NCBI RefSeq assembly: GCF_021568285.1
Contig: NZ_JAKGTQ010000002.1
Coordinates: 620,001-684,000, forward strand
Source: Rheinheimera sp. UJ63
Lineage (GTDB): Bacteria > Pseudomonadota > Gammaproteobacteria > Enterobacterales > Alteromonadaceae
Length of the DNA stretch: 64,000 nt
Direction of reading: 5' to 3'
Shown here in pieces: positions 17,676 through 26,077 of this stretch (position 1 is the first letter of the stretch; every line of letters begins with the position of its first letter). A program made the translations under genes and the position numbers. The notes below the pieces were generated by a model. It was not told the DNA's origin. It did no database searches and saw only the letters and a list, made by a program, of their open reading frames with translations.

Positions 17676-19991
17676 ATGTTTAATTCTTTACGTAGTCAGT
17701 TAACCTTATTGCTGGTTGCTTTACTGGTATTGCTGGCAGTTGTCACCGGCTACGCTACCCTCAGCACGATGCGCCAAGATAGCGAAGAACAAGCCCGTCA
17801 AATTCTCAAGGTTTCTACTAATGTGTTTCGGCAAACACTGCAGGTTAGAAGCGATCAGTTAACGGAAAGTGTCCGCATTTTAGCGGCTGATTTTGGTTTT
17901 CGCCAAGCCGTTGCTACCGCTGAGCAAGGCACCATTCAAAGTGTTTTAGAAAATCATGGCGGCAGAATTAATGCAAATTTATCGGTATTATTTGCCCTTG
18001 ATGGTCGCATGCTAGCCTCAACGTTGCCGATTATCAATCTTGACCCCTTACAGCAAAGCTTTCAAGCCGCCCGCTCACAGCAGGGCGCCTTTGCCGATAT
18101 CATCAGTTTGGACAACGAAGCCTATCAAATCGTATTAGTGCCGGTTCGAGCCCCGCAAGTGGTGGCTTGGGTTGGCATGGGGTTTACTGTCGATGAGCAG
18201 CTTGCACAGCAAATTCAGAATATCACCGGCTTAGATGTTAGTTTCTCTCAGTTATCTGGCGCTAACCGTAACATGTTAACAACGACCTTAGTGCCGGGGG
18301 CACAGCAACAATTTTCAGCTATGCTGCAAAACGTGCTGCTGGGTGAGTCGCAAATTTTAATGGATGAGAGTGAAAACTACATTTCGCAAGCCTTTGCTTT
18401 AGATCAAGACAATCAGTTATGGGCTTGGCTGCATTTACCGAATGAGCGTTGGTTAAGCAATTATCAGCAGTTACGCAGTCAATTAGTGCAAATTTTTAGT
18501 CTGGGTTTGGCTTTAGCTTTAGTCGTGGCGTTCTTTTACACCCGCAGTGTTACACGCCCTTTAGAACAGTTGGTGCAGTTTGCTACCGCGATAGGCAAGG
18601 GATCTACAGTTGCAGCGCCGGAAGTAAAACTCGCTGAAATTGGCATGTTAGCCAATACGTTAACCAGAATGCGTACGGGTATTTATCAGCGAGAAACGCA
18701 ATTAAAAGAACAAGCCGAGCGAGATAGCTTAACGGGTTTAGGTAATCGTTTGGCGGTGGAGAAACATTTGCCGCGCTTGTTTGCGATGGGGGATGGCCAG
18801 TTACTGCAAATTAATATCGCTAAATTTAAGCATGTGAATGATAGTTTTGGTTTTAGCAACGGCGATGTGTTGTTACAGCAATTGGCTTCTCGTTTGGTGT
18901 TAAATAATGACATTACCTTCTCTGCACGCTTAGGCGCCGATGAGTTTTTAATTGTCTTACCCGAGAGTATCAGTGATATCGCGCGTGATGTACTGTTAAA
19001 ACAATTAAGCCAACCCTTTGATATCGCCGGCTCGGCGATTTCTTTGCAATTGATAGCCGGTAGCTATTTATATCTTCAAGGCGAGGATGATGTGAATAAG
19101 GTGCTGCGCCGCTTAGATATTGCCTTAAACTCTGCCAAAAATAAGGGTTTGGCGCTGGCGCTGTATCAAAGTGGCCAAGATGAAAGTCATCAGCGAGAGC
19201 TGACAATAATTCGTGATTTACCGATAGCCTTGAGCAGCGGTCAGATGCATATCGTGTATCAACCCAAAGTCGATATTATGGCGCAACATTGTAATAGTGC
19301 TGAAGCTTTGATCCGCTGGCAACATCCGCAATTGGGTTTTATTTCACCTGTCGAGTTTATTTTGTTGGCTGAACGCTCGGGTAATATTAATTTGATTTCA
19401 AATTGGATGCTGCAATCGGTGATCAAGCAGTTGGCAGCCTGGCAAGAATGCCATCCGGATTTGACGGTTGCGGTTAACTTGTCGGCTAATGATTTATTAG
19501 ATGAACATTTACCGCAGACGATTGTCGAGTGGCTAGAAGAGTGGCAAGTACCGGTTTCAGCCTTAAGTTTAGAAGTGACCGAAAGCGCGGTTATGCAAGA
19601 CACGGTAAAAGTCATTAATAATTTACAGCAACTGAAAACATCGGGTATTCGCTTAGCCATTGATGATTTTGGTACGGGCCAATCGTCATTAGCCTATTTA
19701 AAATCCTTACCGGTGCATGAGCTAAAAATAGACCGTGCTTTTATTAAAGATATTGAAAACAATTTCCAAGATGCGTTGATTGTCAAAGCCGCCACTCAGC
19801 TGGCAATAGGCTTAGGCTTGAAAGTCACAGCAGAGGGGCTAGAGAATCGCAGTGGTTTAGCCAGCGTGCTGCAAGCCGGTTGTCAGAATGTGCAGGGCTA
19901 TTACTTTTCTAAACCACTTTCTGCTGAAGATTTCAGTCTTTGGTTAACATCGTTTTCAAGCCAAGGTGGTACGTTTTTTAATGAGGCTTAA
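17676..19991 (+). CDS. Membrane GGDEF-EAL protein, probably a c-di-GMP phosphodiesterase
   Basis: A 771-residue inner-membrane protein: helix at 7-28, a periplasmic sensor of about 235 residues, a second helix near 267-287, HAMP to about 340, GGDEF (about 350-500) and EAL (about 510-760). The GGDEF active-site loop reads LGADEF instead of GGDEF, and the usual D-x-D-x-F-K becomes NIAKFKHVND, so cyclase activity is doubtful. The EAL part keeps its key residues: EALIRW, VNLSAND, LEVTES, IDDFGTG, LKIDRAF, AEGLEN and QGYYFSKP. It therefore most likely hydrolyses c-di-GMP in response to an external signal. AAGG (17666-17669) precedes the start. Confidence 0.9.
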   Translation: MFNSLRSQLTLLLVALLVLLAVVTGYATLSTMRQDSEEQARQILKVSTNVFRQTLQVRSDQLTESVRILAADFGFRQAVATAEQGTIQSVLENHGGRINANLSVLFALDGRMLASTLPIINLDPLQQSFQAARSQQGAFADIISLDNEAYQIVLVPVRAPQVVAWVGMGFTVDEQLAQQIQNITGLDVSFSQLSGANRNMLTTTLVPGAQQQFSAMLQNVLLGESQILMDESENYISQAFALDQDNQLWAWLHLPNERWLSNYQQLRSQLVQIFSLGLALALVVAFFYTRSVTRPLEQLVQFATAIGKGSTVAAPEVKLAEIGMLANTLTRMRTGIYQRETQLKEQAERDSLTGLGNRLAVEKHLPRLFAMGDGQLLQINIAKFKHVNDSFGFSNGDVLLQQLASRLVLNNDITFSARLGADEFLIVLPESISDIARDVLLKQLSQPFDIAGSAISLQLIAGSYLYLQGEDDVNKVLRRLDIALNSAKNKGLALALYQSGQDESHQRELTIIRDLPIALSSGQMHIVYQPKVDIMAQHCNSAEALIRWQHPQLGFISPVEFILLAERSGNINLISNWMLQSVIKQLAAWQECHPDLTVAVNLSANDLLDEHLPQTIVEWLEEWQVPVSALSLEVTESAVMQDTVKVINNLQQLKTSGIRLAIDDFGTGQSSLAYLKSLPVHELKIDRAFIKDIENNFQDALIVKAATQLAIGLGLKVTAEGLENRSGLASVLQAGCQNVQGYYFSKPLSAEDFSLWLTSFSSQGGTFFNEA

Positions 19992-20018
19992 GCGGCTATT
20001 GCTGTCGTTTAGCTTGGT

Positions 20019-20933
20019 TTAAACCCCAAGCGGATCGTGCCATTTGGCCAGGCTTTGCTCTATAAACTGTTGTAAACGCACCGCGGCTGGCGGTAAGCGT
20101 TTGTTGGTATGGCGTACTAAATACCAATGGCTACTCAATGGAAAGCCTTGTACCGGTAAAATAACTAACCGATCATGGGGCAACTGCAATGTATGTGCGG
20201 ACAATACGGCTAAGCCTAAACCGGCACTGACACTTAAGCGGATCGCCTCGTTGGTTTCTATCTGCATACTGTGCGCTAATTCAATCGCTTGGCTACTTAG
20301 CCAAGTATCAAAAATCATCCGTGTGGCAGAGCCCGGCTCACGTAACAAGAAGCGTTCTGTTTTTAATTGTTTAAAACTCAGTTTGCTTTGTTTAGCTGCC
20401 CAATGTGTTAAGGGCGCCACTAAATACAAGGGGTTTCGCACAACAGGTTTAGCATGCACATGGTCGCCACTGGGTGGGTGGCTAAATAAATAGAGGTGAT
20501 CTTGTTGTTGTTCAAACCGCTCTAAGATGCGTGCACGGTTACCAATATGCAAGGTCACTTGAACTGCCGGATAATCTTGATAAAACGCCGCTAATAGCTC
20601 GGGTAATAAATATTGGGCGGTGTTCACTACCGCCAGTGAGATACTACCGATACTACCACTTTGTTGTTGGCTTAATTGAAAACGGAGTTCTGATAGCCGT
20701 TCATCAATATCCTGAGCCGCTTGGTACAGTAACTCACCTGCGGCGGTGAGCTGTAACTTTTGTTGTTGATAATCGACCAGCGGCGTACCGACCGCATCGC
20801 TGAGTTTTTTAAGTTGCAACGATACGGTGGGCTGTGTCAGATGCAGCGCTCGTGAAGCCGCGGTTATGCTGCCATGCTGCACCACTTGGCGAAAAACCTG
20901 TAATAAACGAAAGGTGAGTAAACGCTGATCCAT
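20019..20933 (-). CDS. LysR-type transcriptional regulator (CbbR/CmpR-like)
   Basis: A 304-residue regulator with an N-terminal winged helix-turn-helix (RQVVQHGSITAASRALHLTQPTVSLQLKKL) and a LysR substrate-binding domain. The overall look and the divergent SbtA-like bicarbonate transporter gene suggest a CbbR/CmpR-like regulator of inorganic carbon uptake. A perfect palindrome overlaps its own start codon, and no good ribosome binding site is seen before it, so the gene is probably weakly translated and autoregulated. The regulatory link is inferred from layout. Confidence 0.88.
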   Translation of the reverse strand: MDQRLLTFRLLQVFRQVVQHGSITAASRALHLTQPTVSLQLKKLSDAVGTPLVDYQQQKLQLTAAGELLYQAAQDIDERLSELRFQLSQQQSGSIGSISLAVVNTAQYLLPELLAAFYQDYPAVQVTLHIGNRARILERFEQQQDHLYLFSHPPSGDHVHAKPVVRNPLYLVAPLTHWAAKQSKLSFKQLKTERFLLREPGSATRMIFDTWLSSQAIELAHSMQIETNEAIRLSVSAGLGLAVLSAHTLQLPHDRLVILPVQGFPLSSHWYLVRHTNKRLPPAAVRLQQFIEQSLAKWHDPLGV

Positions 20934-20947
20934 AGATAATTATCTAT
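20932..20947. promoter_or_regulatory. Palindrome between lysR and sbtA-like gene, probable LysR operator
   Basis: ATAGATAATTATCTAT is a perfect 16-bp palindrome and includes the first bases of the lysR coding region (start codon 20931-20933, minus strand). Divergent LysR genes typically bind such dyads with a T-N11-A core in the shared 91-bp spacer, repress themselves and activate the neighbour. A likely promoter for the transporter lies between here and 21020. Confidence 0.55.
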
Positions 20948-21024
20948 ATTGATTTGCTTTATTATTAATTAGCATAAAAAGCTAGGCTTAGGCAAGATAG
21001 CGCCCAAAATGAAAGGAGCTAAAA

Positions 21025-21948
21025 ATGCCAGATATCGTCATCATGTTTTTTGCGTTGGGTCTGATTGCAGGCTTGGTTAAGTCTGATTTAAAAGTACCCG
21101 TGCCGATTTATGAAACCTTATCGATTTTATTAATGCTGACCATTGGTTTAAAAGGTGGCATGGCATTACATGGCGTACCACTACTGCCATTACTGCCTGA
21201 ATTAGGCAGCATTATTTTAGCCGGTGCCGTGTTGCCCTTGGTGCTCTATCCGGTGTTACGTAAGTTAGTAAAATTAGAAAGCGCGGATGCAGCCAGTATT
21301 GCGGCGCATTATGGCTCAGTCAGTGCTGGTACTTTTGCGGTGGTGCTCGCGGTGGTCAGCGCCAGTGGCTTAGCGATGTCTCCACAAACAACCTTGTATT
21401 TGGTGTTATTAGAGTTGCCAGCGATTGTGATGATGCTGTGGTTGTACCGTTATCTTAATGGTAGCAAAGCCAGCGGTTTAGCGATTTTGCATGAAGCGTT
21501 AACCAGTCGTGGCGTACTTTTGCTCACCGGTGGCTTGGTGATTGGTGCCTTATATGGTCAGTCAGGTTTGGCGGATATTTCAGTCGTCTTGGTAGGCGGT
21601 TTTAAAACCTTACTTGCGTTATTCTTACTTGAAATGGGCTTATGTACCGCTAAAGTATTTCAACCTCTGCCATGGCGGCAATGGCGCTTAATGATCTTCG
21701 CAATCGTTACGCCCATGGTGTTAGCCAGCTTTGGTTTACTGTTAGCGGCCTTGCTCAGTTTACCCGCAGGCAGTGCGTTGGTGTTAGCGACCTTAATGGC
21801 CAGTGCGTCTTACATTGCCGCACCCGCGGCTATTCGTGCGGCTATTCCGCAAGCCGATATAGGCCTTGCGTTACTTGCCTCGTTGGGCATTACCTTTCCG
21901 TTTAATATCCTCGTCGGTATTCCGCTTTATCAAAGCTGGTTAGCTTAA
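21025..21948 (+). CDS. sbtA: Sodium-dependent bicarbonate transporter family permease (SbtA-like)
   Basis: A 307-residue integral membrane protein with about ten hydrophobic segments in two similar halves, matching the SbtA/DUF897 family. Recognisable blocks are LSILLMLTIGLKGG, ADAASIAAHYGSVSAGTFAV and LMASASYIAAPAAIRAAIPQA. SbtA carries bicarbonate with sodium in cyanobacteria; homologues in heterotrophs are less well studied. AAAGGAGC precedes the ATG. No gene for the PII-like SbtB partner is adjacent. The LysR gene is divergent and probably controls it. Confidence 0.88.
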   Translation: MPDIVIMFFALGLIAGLVKSDLKVPVPIYETLSILLMLTIGLKGGMALHGVPLLPLLPELGSIILAGAVLPLVLYPVLRKLVKLESADAASIAAHYGSVSAGTFAVVLAVVSASGLAMSPQTTLYLVLLELPAIVMMLWLYRYLNGSKASGLAILHEALTSRGVLLLTGGLVIGALYGQSGLADISVVLVGGFKTLLALFLLEMGLCTAKVFQPLPWRQWRLMIFAIVTPMVLASFGLLLAALLSLPAGSALVLATLMASASYIAAPAAIRAAIPQADIGLALLASLGITFPFNILVGIPLYQSWLA

Positions 21949-21999
21949 AACTTTAACGTGCTGCGGGTGTAGTGCCGAGCTAAACCCGCGCTATTCGAG

Positions 22000-23448
22000 T
22001 TAGGTGCCACAAAAGGTTTGTTTAACACATTGCGCGGCGCTCGCCGGTTGTTGATAAGGCGCATTTTCTGGCGTAGCGCTAAAAGGATCTTGCCACAGCT
22101 TATGCAGGGTATTAAACAAGGTTAAATCACCGGTATCACTAATCTCATCAATCACTTGTTGAATAAGATGATTACGTGGGATCAGTACGGGGTTTGCTTT
22201 GGCCATAATGGCATGAGCAGCAACCTGCTGACTTGCTAAACGCTGTTGCCAGCGAGCTAGCCATTGTTGTAAGGGCGCTAAAGCGATCTTTTGCTGTAAG
22301 TAAGGTGTATCAGCGTTTAATAAATCCCGAAAAGACAAGGTAAAATCAGCCGCAGCATCTTGTAATAAGTTTAGAAAATCTTCAATTAACGAACGATCCT
22401 CCGCAACCGGGTGGGCAATACCCAGTTTAGCAGCAAAACGGCTGAGCCATTGTTGTTGGTAAATATCAGGAAATTGATTTAACTCGGCCATGGCTAACTC
22501 AATGGCCGCGGCTTGATCCGGCGCCAGTAGGCCAAGCAGTGCTTCGGCCAGACGAGCAAGGTTCCACTGCGCCACTGCAGGCTGATTTTTATAAGCATAG
22601 CGACCTTGTTGGTCAATATAACTAAACACTTGCTGCGCGTTGTAGGCTTCCATAAAAGCGCAAGGGCCGTAATCGATAGTTTCAGCCGACAACAGCATAT
22701 TGTCAGTATTCATCACCCCATGAATAAAACCTAAGCTCATCCACTGCGCCACCAAGGCCGCTTGGCCAGCAATCACGGCGTGTAACAAACCACGATAAGG
22801 GTTTTCTGTGTGAGTTAATGTTGGGTAATGGCGTGCAATCACATAATCGGCTAAGGCTTTTACCACTGAGCTATCGCTTTGGCTTGCAGCAAATTGCAGG
22901 GTACCGATACGAATATGGCTACTGGCCACTCGAGTTAAAATAGCGCCCGCTAAACCTTCATCTCGAAAAACCACCTCACCGGTACTGACTGCAGCAAGGG
23001 CGCGTGTAGTCGGAACACCTAATGCATGCATGGCTTCGCTGATCAGGTATTCGCGGATCACGGGGCCAATGGGGGAGCGACCATCACCGCGACGCGAGTA
23101 GGGGGTTTGCCCCGCGCCTTTTAATTGTAAATCAAGCCGTTTGCCTTGGCTGTCTCGTACTTCAGCCAATAAAATGGCACGGCCATCACCAAGTCGAGGC
23201 ACATAATGGGCAAATTGATGACCAGCATAAGCTTGCGCTAAAGGCGCTGTCCATGCGGGCAGTTGGTTACCACTGAACAGATCCAAGCCCGCGGTGCTGT
23301 GCCAATATGCTTCAGGTAAGGCTAGCTCTGCAGCTAATGCTTGATTAAAGGCGATAAATTGTGGCGCTTTTACCGGTGTCGGCTGGCAATCTGCATAACA
23401 GATAGGCGGTAACTGGCGATAACTGTGTTCAGGCTGAAATGACGACAT
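22000..23448 (-). CDS. selO: Protein adenylyltransferase SelO (YdiU)
   Basis: A protein of about 482 residues with a pseudokinase fold that transfers AMP to Ser, Thr or Tyr of proteins. Family motifs are clear: GAGQTPYSRRGDGRSPIGPVI, EYLISEAMHALGVPTTRAL, GVMNTDNMLLSAETIDYGPCAF and YAYKNQP. The end CGT places a cysteine three residues from the C-terminus, the position of selenocysteine in eukaryotic SelO. ATG 23448 is preferred over a GTG at 23469, though neither has a strong ribosome binding site. It is convergent with the SbtA-like gene. Confidence 0.95.
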   Translation of the reverse strand: MSSFQPEHSYRQLPPICYADCQPTPVKAPQFIAFNQALAAELALPEAYWHSTAGLDLFSGNQLPAWTAPLAQAYAGHQFAHYVPRLGDGRAILLAEVRDSQGKRLDLQLKGAGQTPYSRRGDGRSPIGPVIREYLISEAMHALGVPTTRALAAVSTGEVVFRDEGLAGAILTRVASSHIRIGTLQFAASQSDSSVVKALADYVIARHYPTLTHTENPYRGLLHAVIAGQAALVAQWMSLGFIHGVMNTDNMLLSAETIDYGPCAFMEAYNAQQVFSYIDQQGRYAYKNQPAVAQWNLARLAEALLGLLAPDQAAAIELAMAELNQFPDIYQQQWLSRFAAKLGIAHPVAEDRSLIEDFLNLLQDAAADFTLSFRDLLNADTPYLQQKIALAPLQQWLARWQQRLASQQVAAHAIMAKANPVLIPRNHLIQQVIDEISDTGDLTLFNTLHKLWQDPFSATPENAPYQQPASAAQCVKQTFCGT

Positions 23449-23579
23449 AAACGACTCACTGTTGAGCACGCCGCGAAGCAGCGTGTGCGACTAATGGTTG
23501 AGTAGTTTACTCGGGTATTACGCTAGACACAACGCTCGCCGGCAGCAGGGGCTACCGCGAGTAGCGGCTGTGAAAGTGC

Positions 23580-24449
23580 TTAGACTTTATTACTGGCATT
23601 GGGATCGCGATAGCGACTGACCGCTGCATTGGATGCTGCGAGCATTTTTCGGCCTTTAGCAGAAGATTGCGTCAGTAAAATAAACAGCAAATCGATCACT
23701 AACTCTTGGGCGTTACGTGACAAGATTGACGACAGACGCACCGCGCTTTCGTTGGCCATGGTTTTCAGGTTAACGGCCGATAATTTGGCAATGGTGTTGG
23801 GCGCAAAGCCGGTTAAGCTGAGGAGCTTTAATTTATGACTGCGCGCATAGTGGGCAATCGCCACCATTTCTGGCGTTTCGCCCGATTCACTGAGCATAAA
23901 CAGCACATCCTTACTGCCAAAATGGGCTAACTCAGATAACTGTATATGGTTATCACTCTCTGCCGTCGCGTTCATGCCTAATTTACGCAGCTTAAGACAA
24001 AAATCTTGTGCCACTAAAAAGGATGCGCCTTTACCGGTCAGCATGATACGCCGCGCTTGCAATAAGATACGGCATACCTGTTCCATCAGTTGTTGTTCAT
24101 TTGCGCTGAGTGTGTGGGTTAACACCGCAATTTTACCGGCTAATAACTTGCGGGCCATCTCTGAATAGGAGTCATCTAAAGCAATATCACCGTGTAATTT
24201 ATCATCTTGCGGCTCAGGAAAGTTAAGCACGGTATCATTAACAGCAAACTTAAAATCGGGATAGCCTTTATAACCGAGTTTTTGGCTAAAACGTACTACG
24301 GTGGCCTGGCTGACCCCCACTTGTTGTGCTAATTCTTGCGAGGATAATTGACGAATAAGTTGCGGATTTGCCATCACAAAATCGGCAATTGCTTGTTCTG
24401 TTTTGCGTAAGCGTCCTTGCACTAGCGCAATACGTTGTAATACGGCCAT
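23580..24449 (-). CDS. MurR/RpiR family transcriptional regulator
   Basis: A 289-residue regulator with an N-terminal RpiR helix-turn-helix (SSQELAQQVGVSQATVVRFSQKLGYKGYPDFK, about residues 34-66) and a C-terminal SIS sugar-phosphate binding domain (RIMLTGKGASFLVAQD, LFMLSESGETPEMV, LLSLTG). Such proteins sense phosphosugars and control sugar catabolism, like HexR or RpiR. No sugar genes are adjacent, so the target is unknown; HexR itself is possible but not supported by the neighbourhood. Confidence 0.9.
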   Translation of the reverse strand: MAVLQRIALVQGRLRKTEQAIADFVMANPQLIRQLSSQELAQQVGVSQATVVRFSQKLGYKGYPDFKFAVNDTVLNFPEPQDDKLHGDIALDDSYSEMARKLLAGKIAVLTHTLSANEQQLMEQVCRILLQARRIMLTGKGASFLVAQDFCLKLRKLGMNATAESDNHIQLSELAHFGSKDVLFMLSESGETPEMVAIAHYARSHKLKLLSLTGFAPNTIAKLSAVNLKTMANESAVRLSSILSRNAQELVIDLLFILLTQSSAKGRKMLAASNAAVSRYRDPNASNKV

Positions 24450-24608
24450 AACGTCTCTGTGTTTACCAATATGGTGTGCAGTATAAGCTGACTCGCTGCT
24501 TGAAAACTAGCTTAGCTTAGCGGCGAATAATTTAAAGGATTGCTGATTTGCCACGCGACGCTTACAATTGCCGATCGCGTAAGTTGTTAATAAAGGAAGC
24601 GTTACACC

Positions 24609-25313
24609 GTGTTAAACAAAAACTTTTTAACCAATTTTTTAGCCTGTGTCTTGGTGTTGATCGGTTGGTTGCTCGACCATGCCTTGTTACTCAATATGGG
24701 GTTATTTGCGTTGGCTGGCGCCATTACCAATACCTTGGCCATTCATATGCTGTTTGAGCGCGTGCCGTTTTTATATGGATCGGGCGTGATCCCATTGCGT
24801 TTTAATGAGTTTAAAACGGGTATTCGCCAGTTAGTCATGACACAGTTTTTTAGCCGTGAACATATGCAGCGTTTTTTAACCGCAAAAGAGCAGCAGCAGG
24901 CTTTTGATTTTGCCCCCATTATTGAGCAAACTGATTTATCGGCTACCTTTACCGGTTTGTTAAAGGTGGTGGAGCAATCTTCATTAGGCGGCATGTTGGC
25001 AATGTTTGGTGGCAGTGCGGTGTTGCAACCATTACAAGAGCCATTTTTAACGAAGCTGAAGCAATCGTTAATTGATATCACGCAAACTCCAGAGTTTCAT
25101 CAGCAAGTGCAAGCCCAGTTATTACAGGCCGATCAGTTGCATCAACTGGCCGAACAAGTTGAGCACATTGTGCAACAGCGCTTAGATGAGTTAACCCCGG
25201 CATTAGTAAAAGACATTATCCAACAAATGATCCGCGAGCATCTCGGTTGGTTAGTGGTGTGGGGCGGTGTTTTCGGTGGTTTGTTAGGTTTATTGGCAGG
25301 CGTGTTAATTTAA
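24609..25313 (+). CDS. DUF445 family membrane protein
   Basis: A 234-residue protein beginning at a GTG (24609) with AAGGAAG nine bases upstream. It has two N-terminal hydrophobic segments (about 7-45) with the family motif GAITNTLAIHMLFERVPFLYGSG and a long helical middle, then a final helix GGVFGGLLGLLAGVLI. These features match DUF445 (YjiN/YheB-like) membrane proteins, whose role is unclear. It points away from the RpiR gene, sharing its 160-bp promoter region. Confidence 0.88.
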   Translation: MLNKNFLTNFLACVLVLIGWLLDHALLLNMGLFALAGAITNTLAIHMLFERVPFLYGSGVIPLRFNEFKTGIRQLVMTQFFSREHMQRFLTAKEQQQAFDFAPIIEQTDLSATFTGLLKVVEQSSLGGMLAMFGGSAVLQPLQEPFLTKLKQSLIDITQTPEFHQQVQAQLLQADQLHQLAEQVEHIVQQRLDELTPALVKDIIQQMIREHLGWLVVWGGVFGGLLGLLAGVLI

Positions 25314-25346
25314 TTTTTTTAAAATCGCATTAATAATGAGTGGCCT

Positions 25347-26075
25347 TTAGCTCCACAAGTCGGCAATCGGTGTGTTTGGGGTGTAGCGGGTGGCGAGTTG
25401 AGCTTGAAATAATTCAGCGCAGGCTAAAGCATCGGTGACGGCATGATGCGGTAAATAGGGCGGTAAGCCGTAGCGTTGCCGACTGGCCGATAAGCGGATT
25501 GAAGTGCGGGGCGTTTTACGAAATTGCTGCCATAAGCTCAACGGTTTAGCGCGATGTACTTTGGCTTCTAAGGCCATCGTATCAATCACCGGGAACTGTA
25601 ATGGCTCACCTAAGCGAACCTGCAAAGCGGCGGTTAAAAAGCGCCGCTCAATATCGGCACAATGCACTAATAAAATTTTGCCGGCAATGGCCGCTAAAAA
25701 CTCGGGTAATATCTCAATCAGATCGGGTGCCGTTTGTAGGGCACTGTCGGTAATGCGATGAACGCGTACTGAGCTATTAGTTAGCTCAAAACGCGGTTTT
25801 ACCAGCCATTGCTGTGCCGCTGAATTTAAAATACGCTGCCCCTGCACCGGCACTAAGCCAATACTTACAATACCATGCTGGCTGGGATCTAAACCGGTGG
25901 TTTCCAGATCTAATGCCATGATGGGTGTTTCGCTCACCGGCGTATCGGGGCTGACTAAACCTTGTTGATAATATTGGCGCAATAATAAATGCCGGCTACT
26001 TTGGGCCAATTCTCTAAAACGTTGCTGCCAATTTAGGCGAGTGGGGCTGGGCTGAGTTGATCCAAGATAGAACAT
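25347..26075 (-). CDS. DnaQ-like 3'-5' exonuclease
   Basis: A 242-residue protein of the DnaQ (DEDDh) exonuclease family. Motifs: Exo I ALDLETTGLD (about residues 54-63), Exo II around VHCADIERRFL, and Exo III HHAVTDALACAELF with catalytic histidine and aspartate. It is the last gene of a four-gene minus-strand operon; the stop of the cNMP/CBS/DUF294 gene is only 2 bases before its start. Such exonuclease-DUF294 pairs recur next to transporter genes, so it may serve nucleotide signalling rather than replication. This last point is inference. Confidence 0.88.
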   Translation of the reverse strand: MFYLGSTQPSPTRLNWQQRFRELAQSSRHLLLRQYYQQGLVSPDTPVSETPIMALDLETTGLDPSQHGIVSIGLVPVQGQRILNSAAQQWLVKPRFELTNSSVRVHRITDSALQTAPDLIEILPEFLAAIAGKILLVHCADIERRFLTAALQVRLGEPLQFPVIDTMALEAKVHRAKPLSLWQQFRKTPRTSIRLSASRQRYGLPPYLPHHAVTDALACAELFQAQLATRYTPNTPIADLWS

Positions 26076-26077
26076 GG

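Noticed and set aside
23580-24449. Naming the RpiR-type regulator as HexR
   Set aside because: The family fits but no Entner-Doudoroff or glucose genes (zwf, edd, pykA) are adjacent, and the sequence alone does not decide between paralogues.
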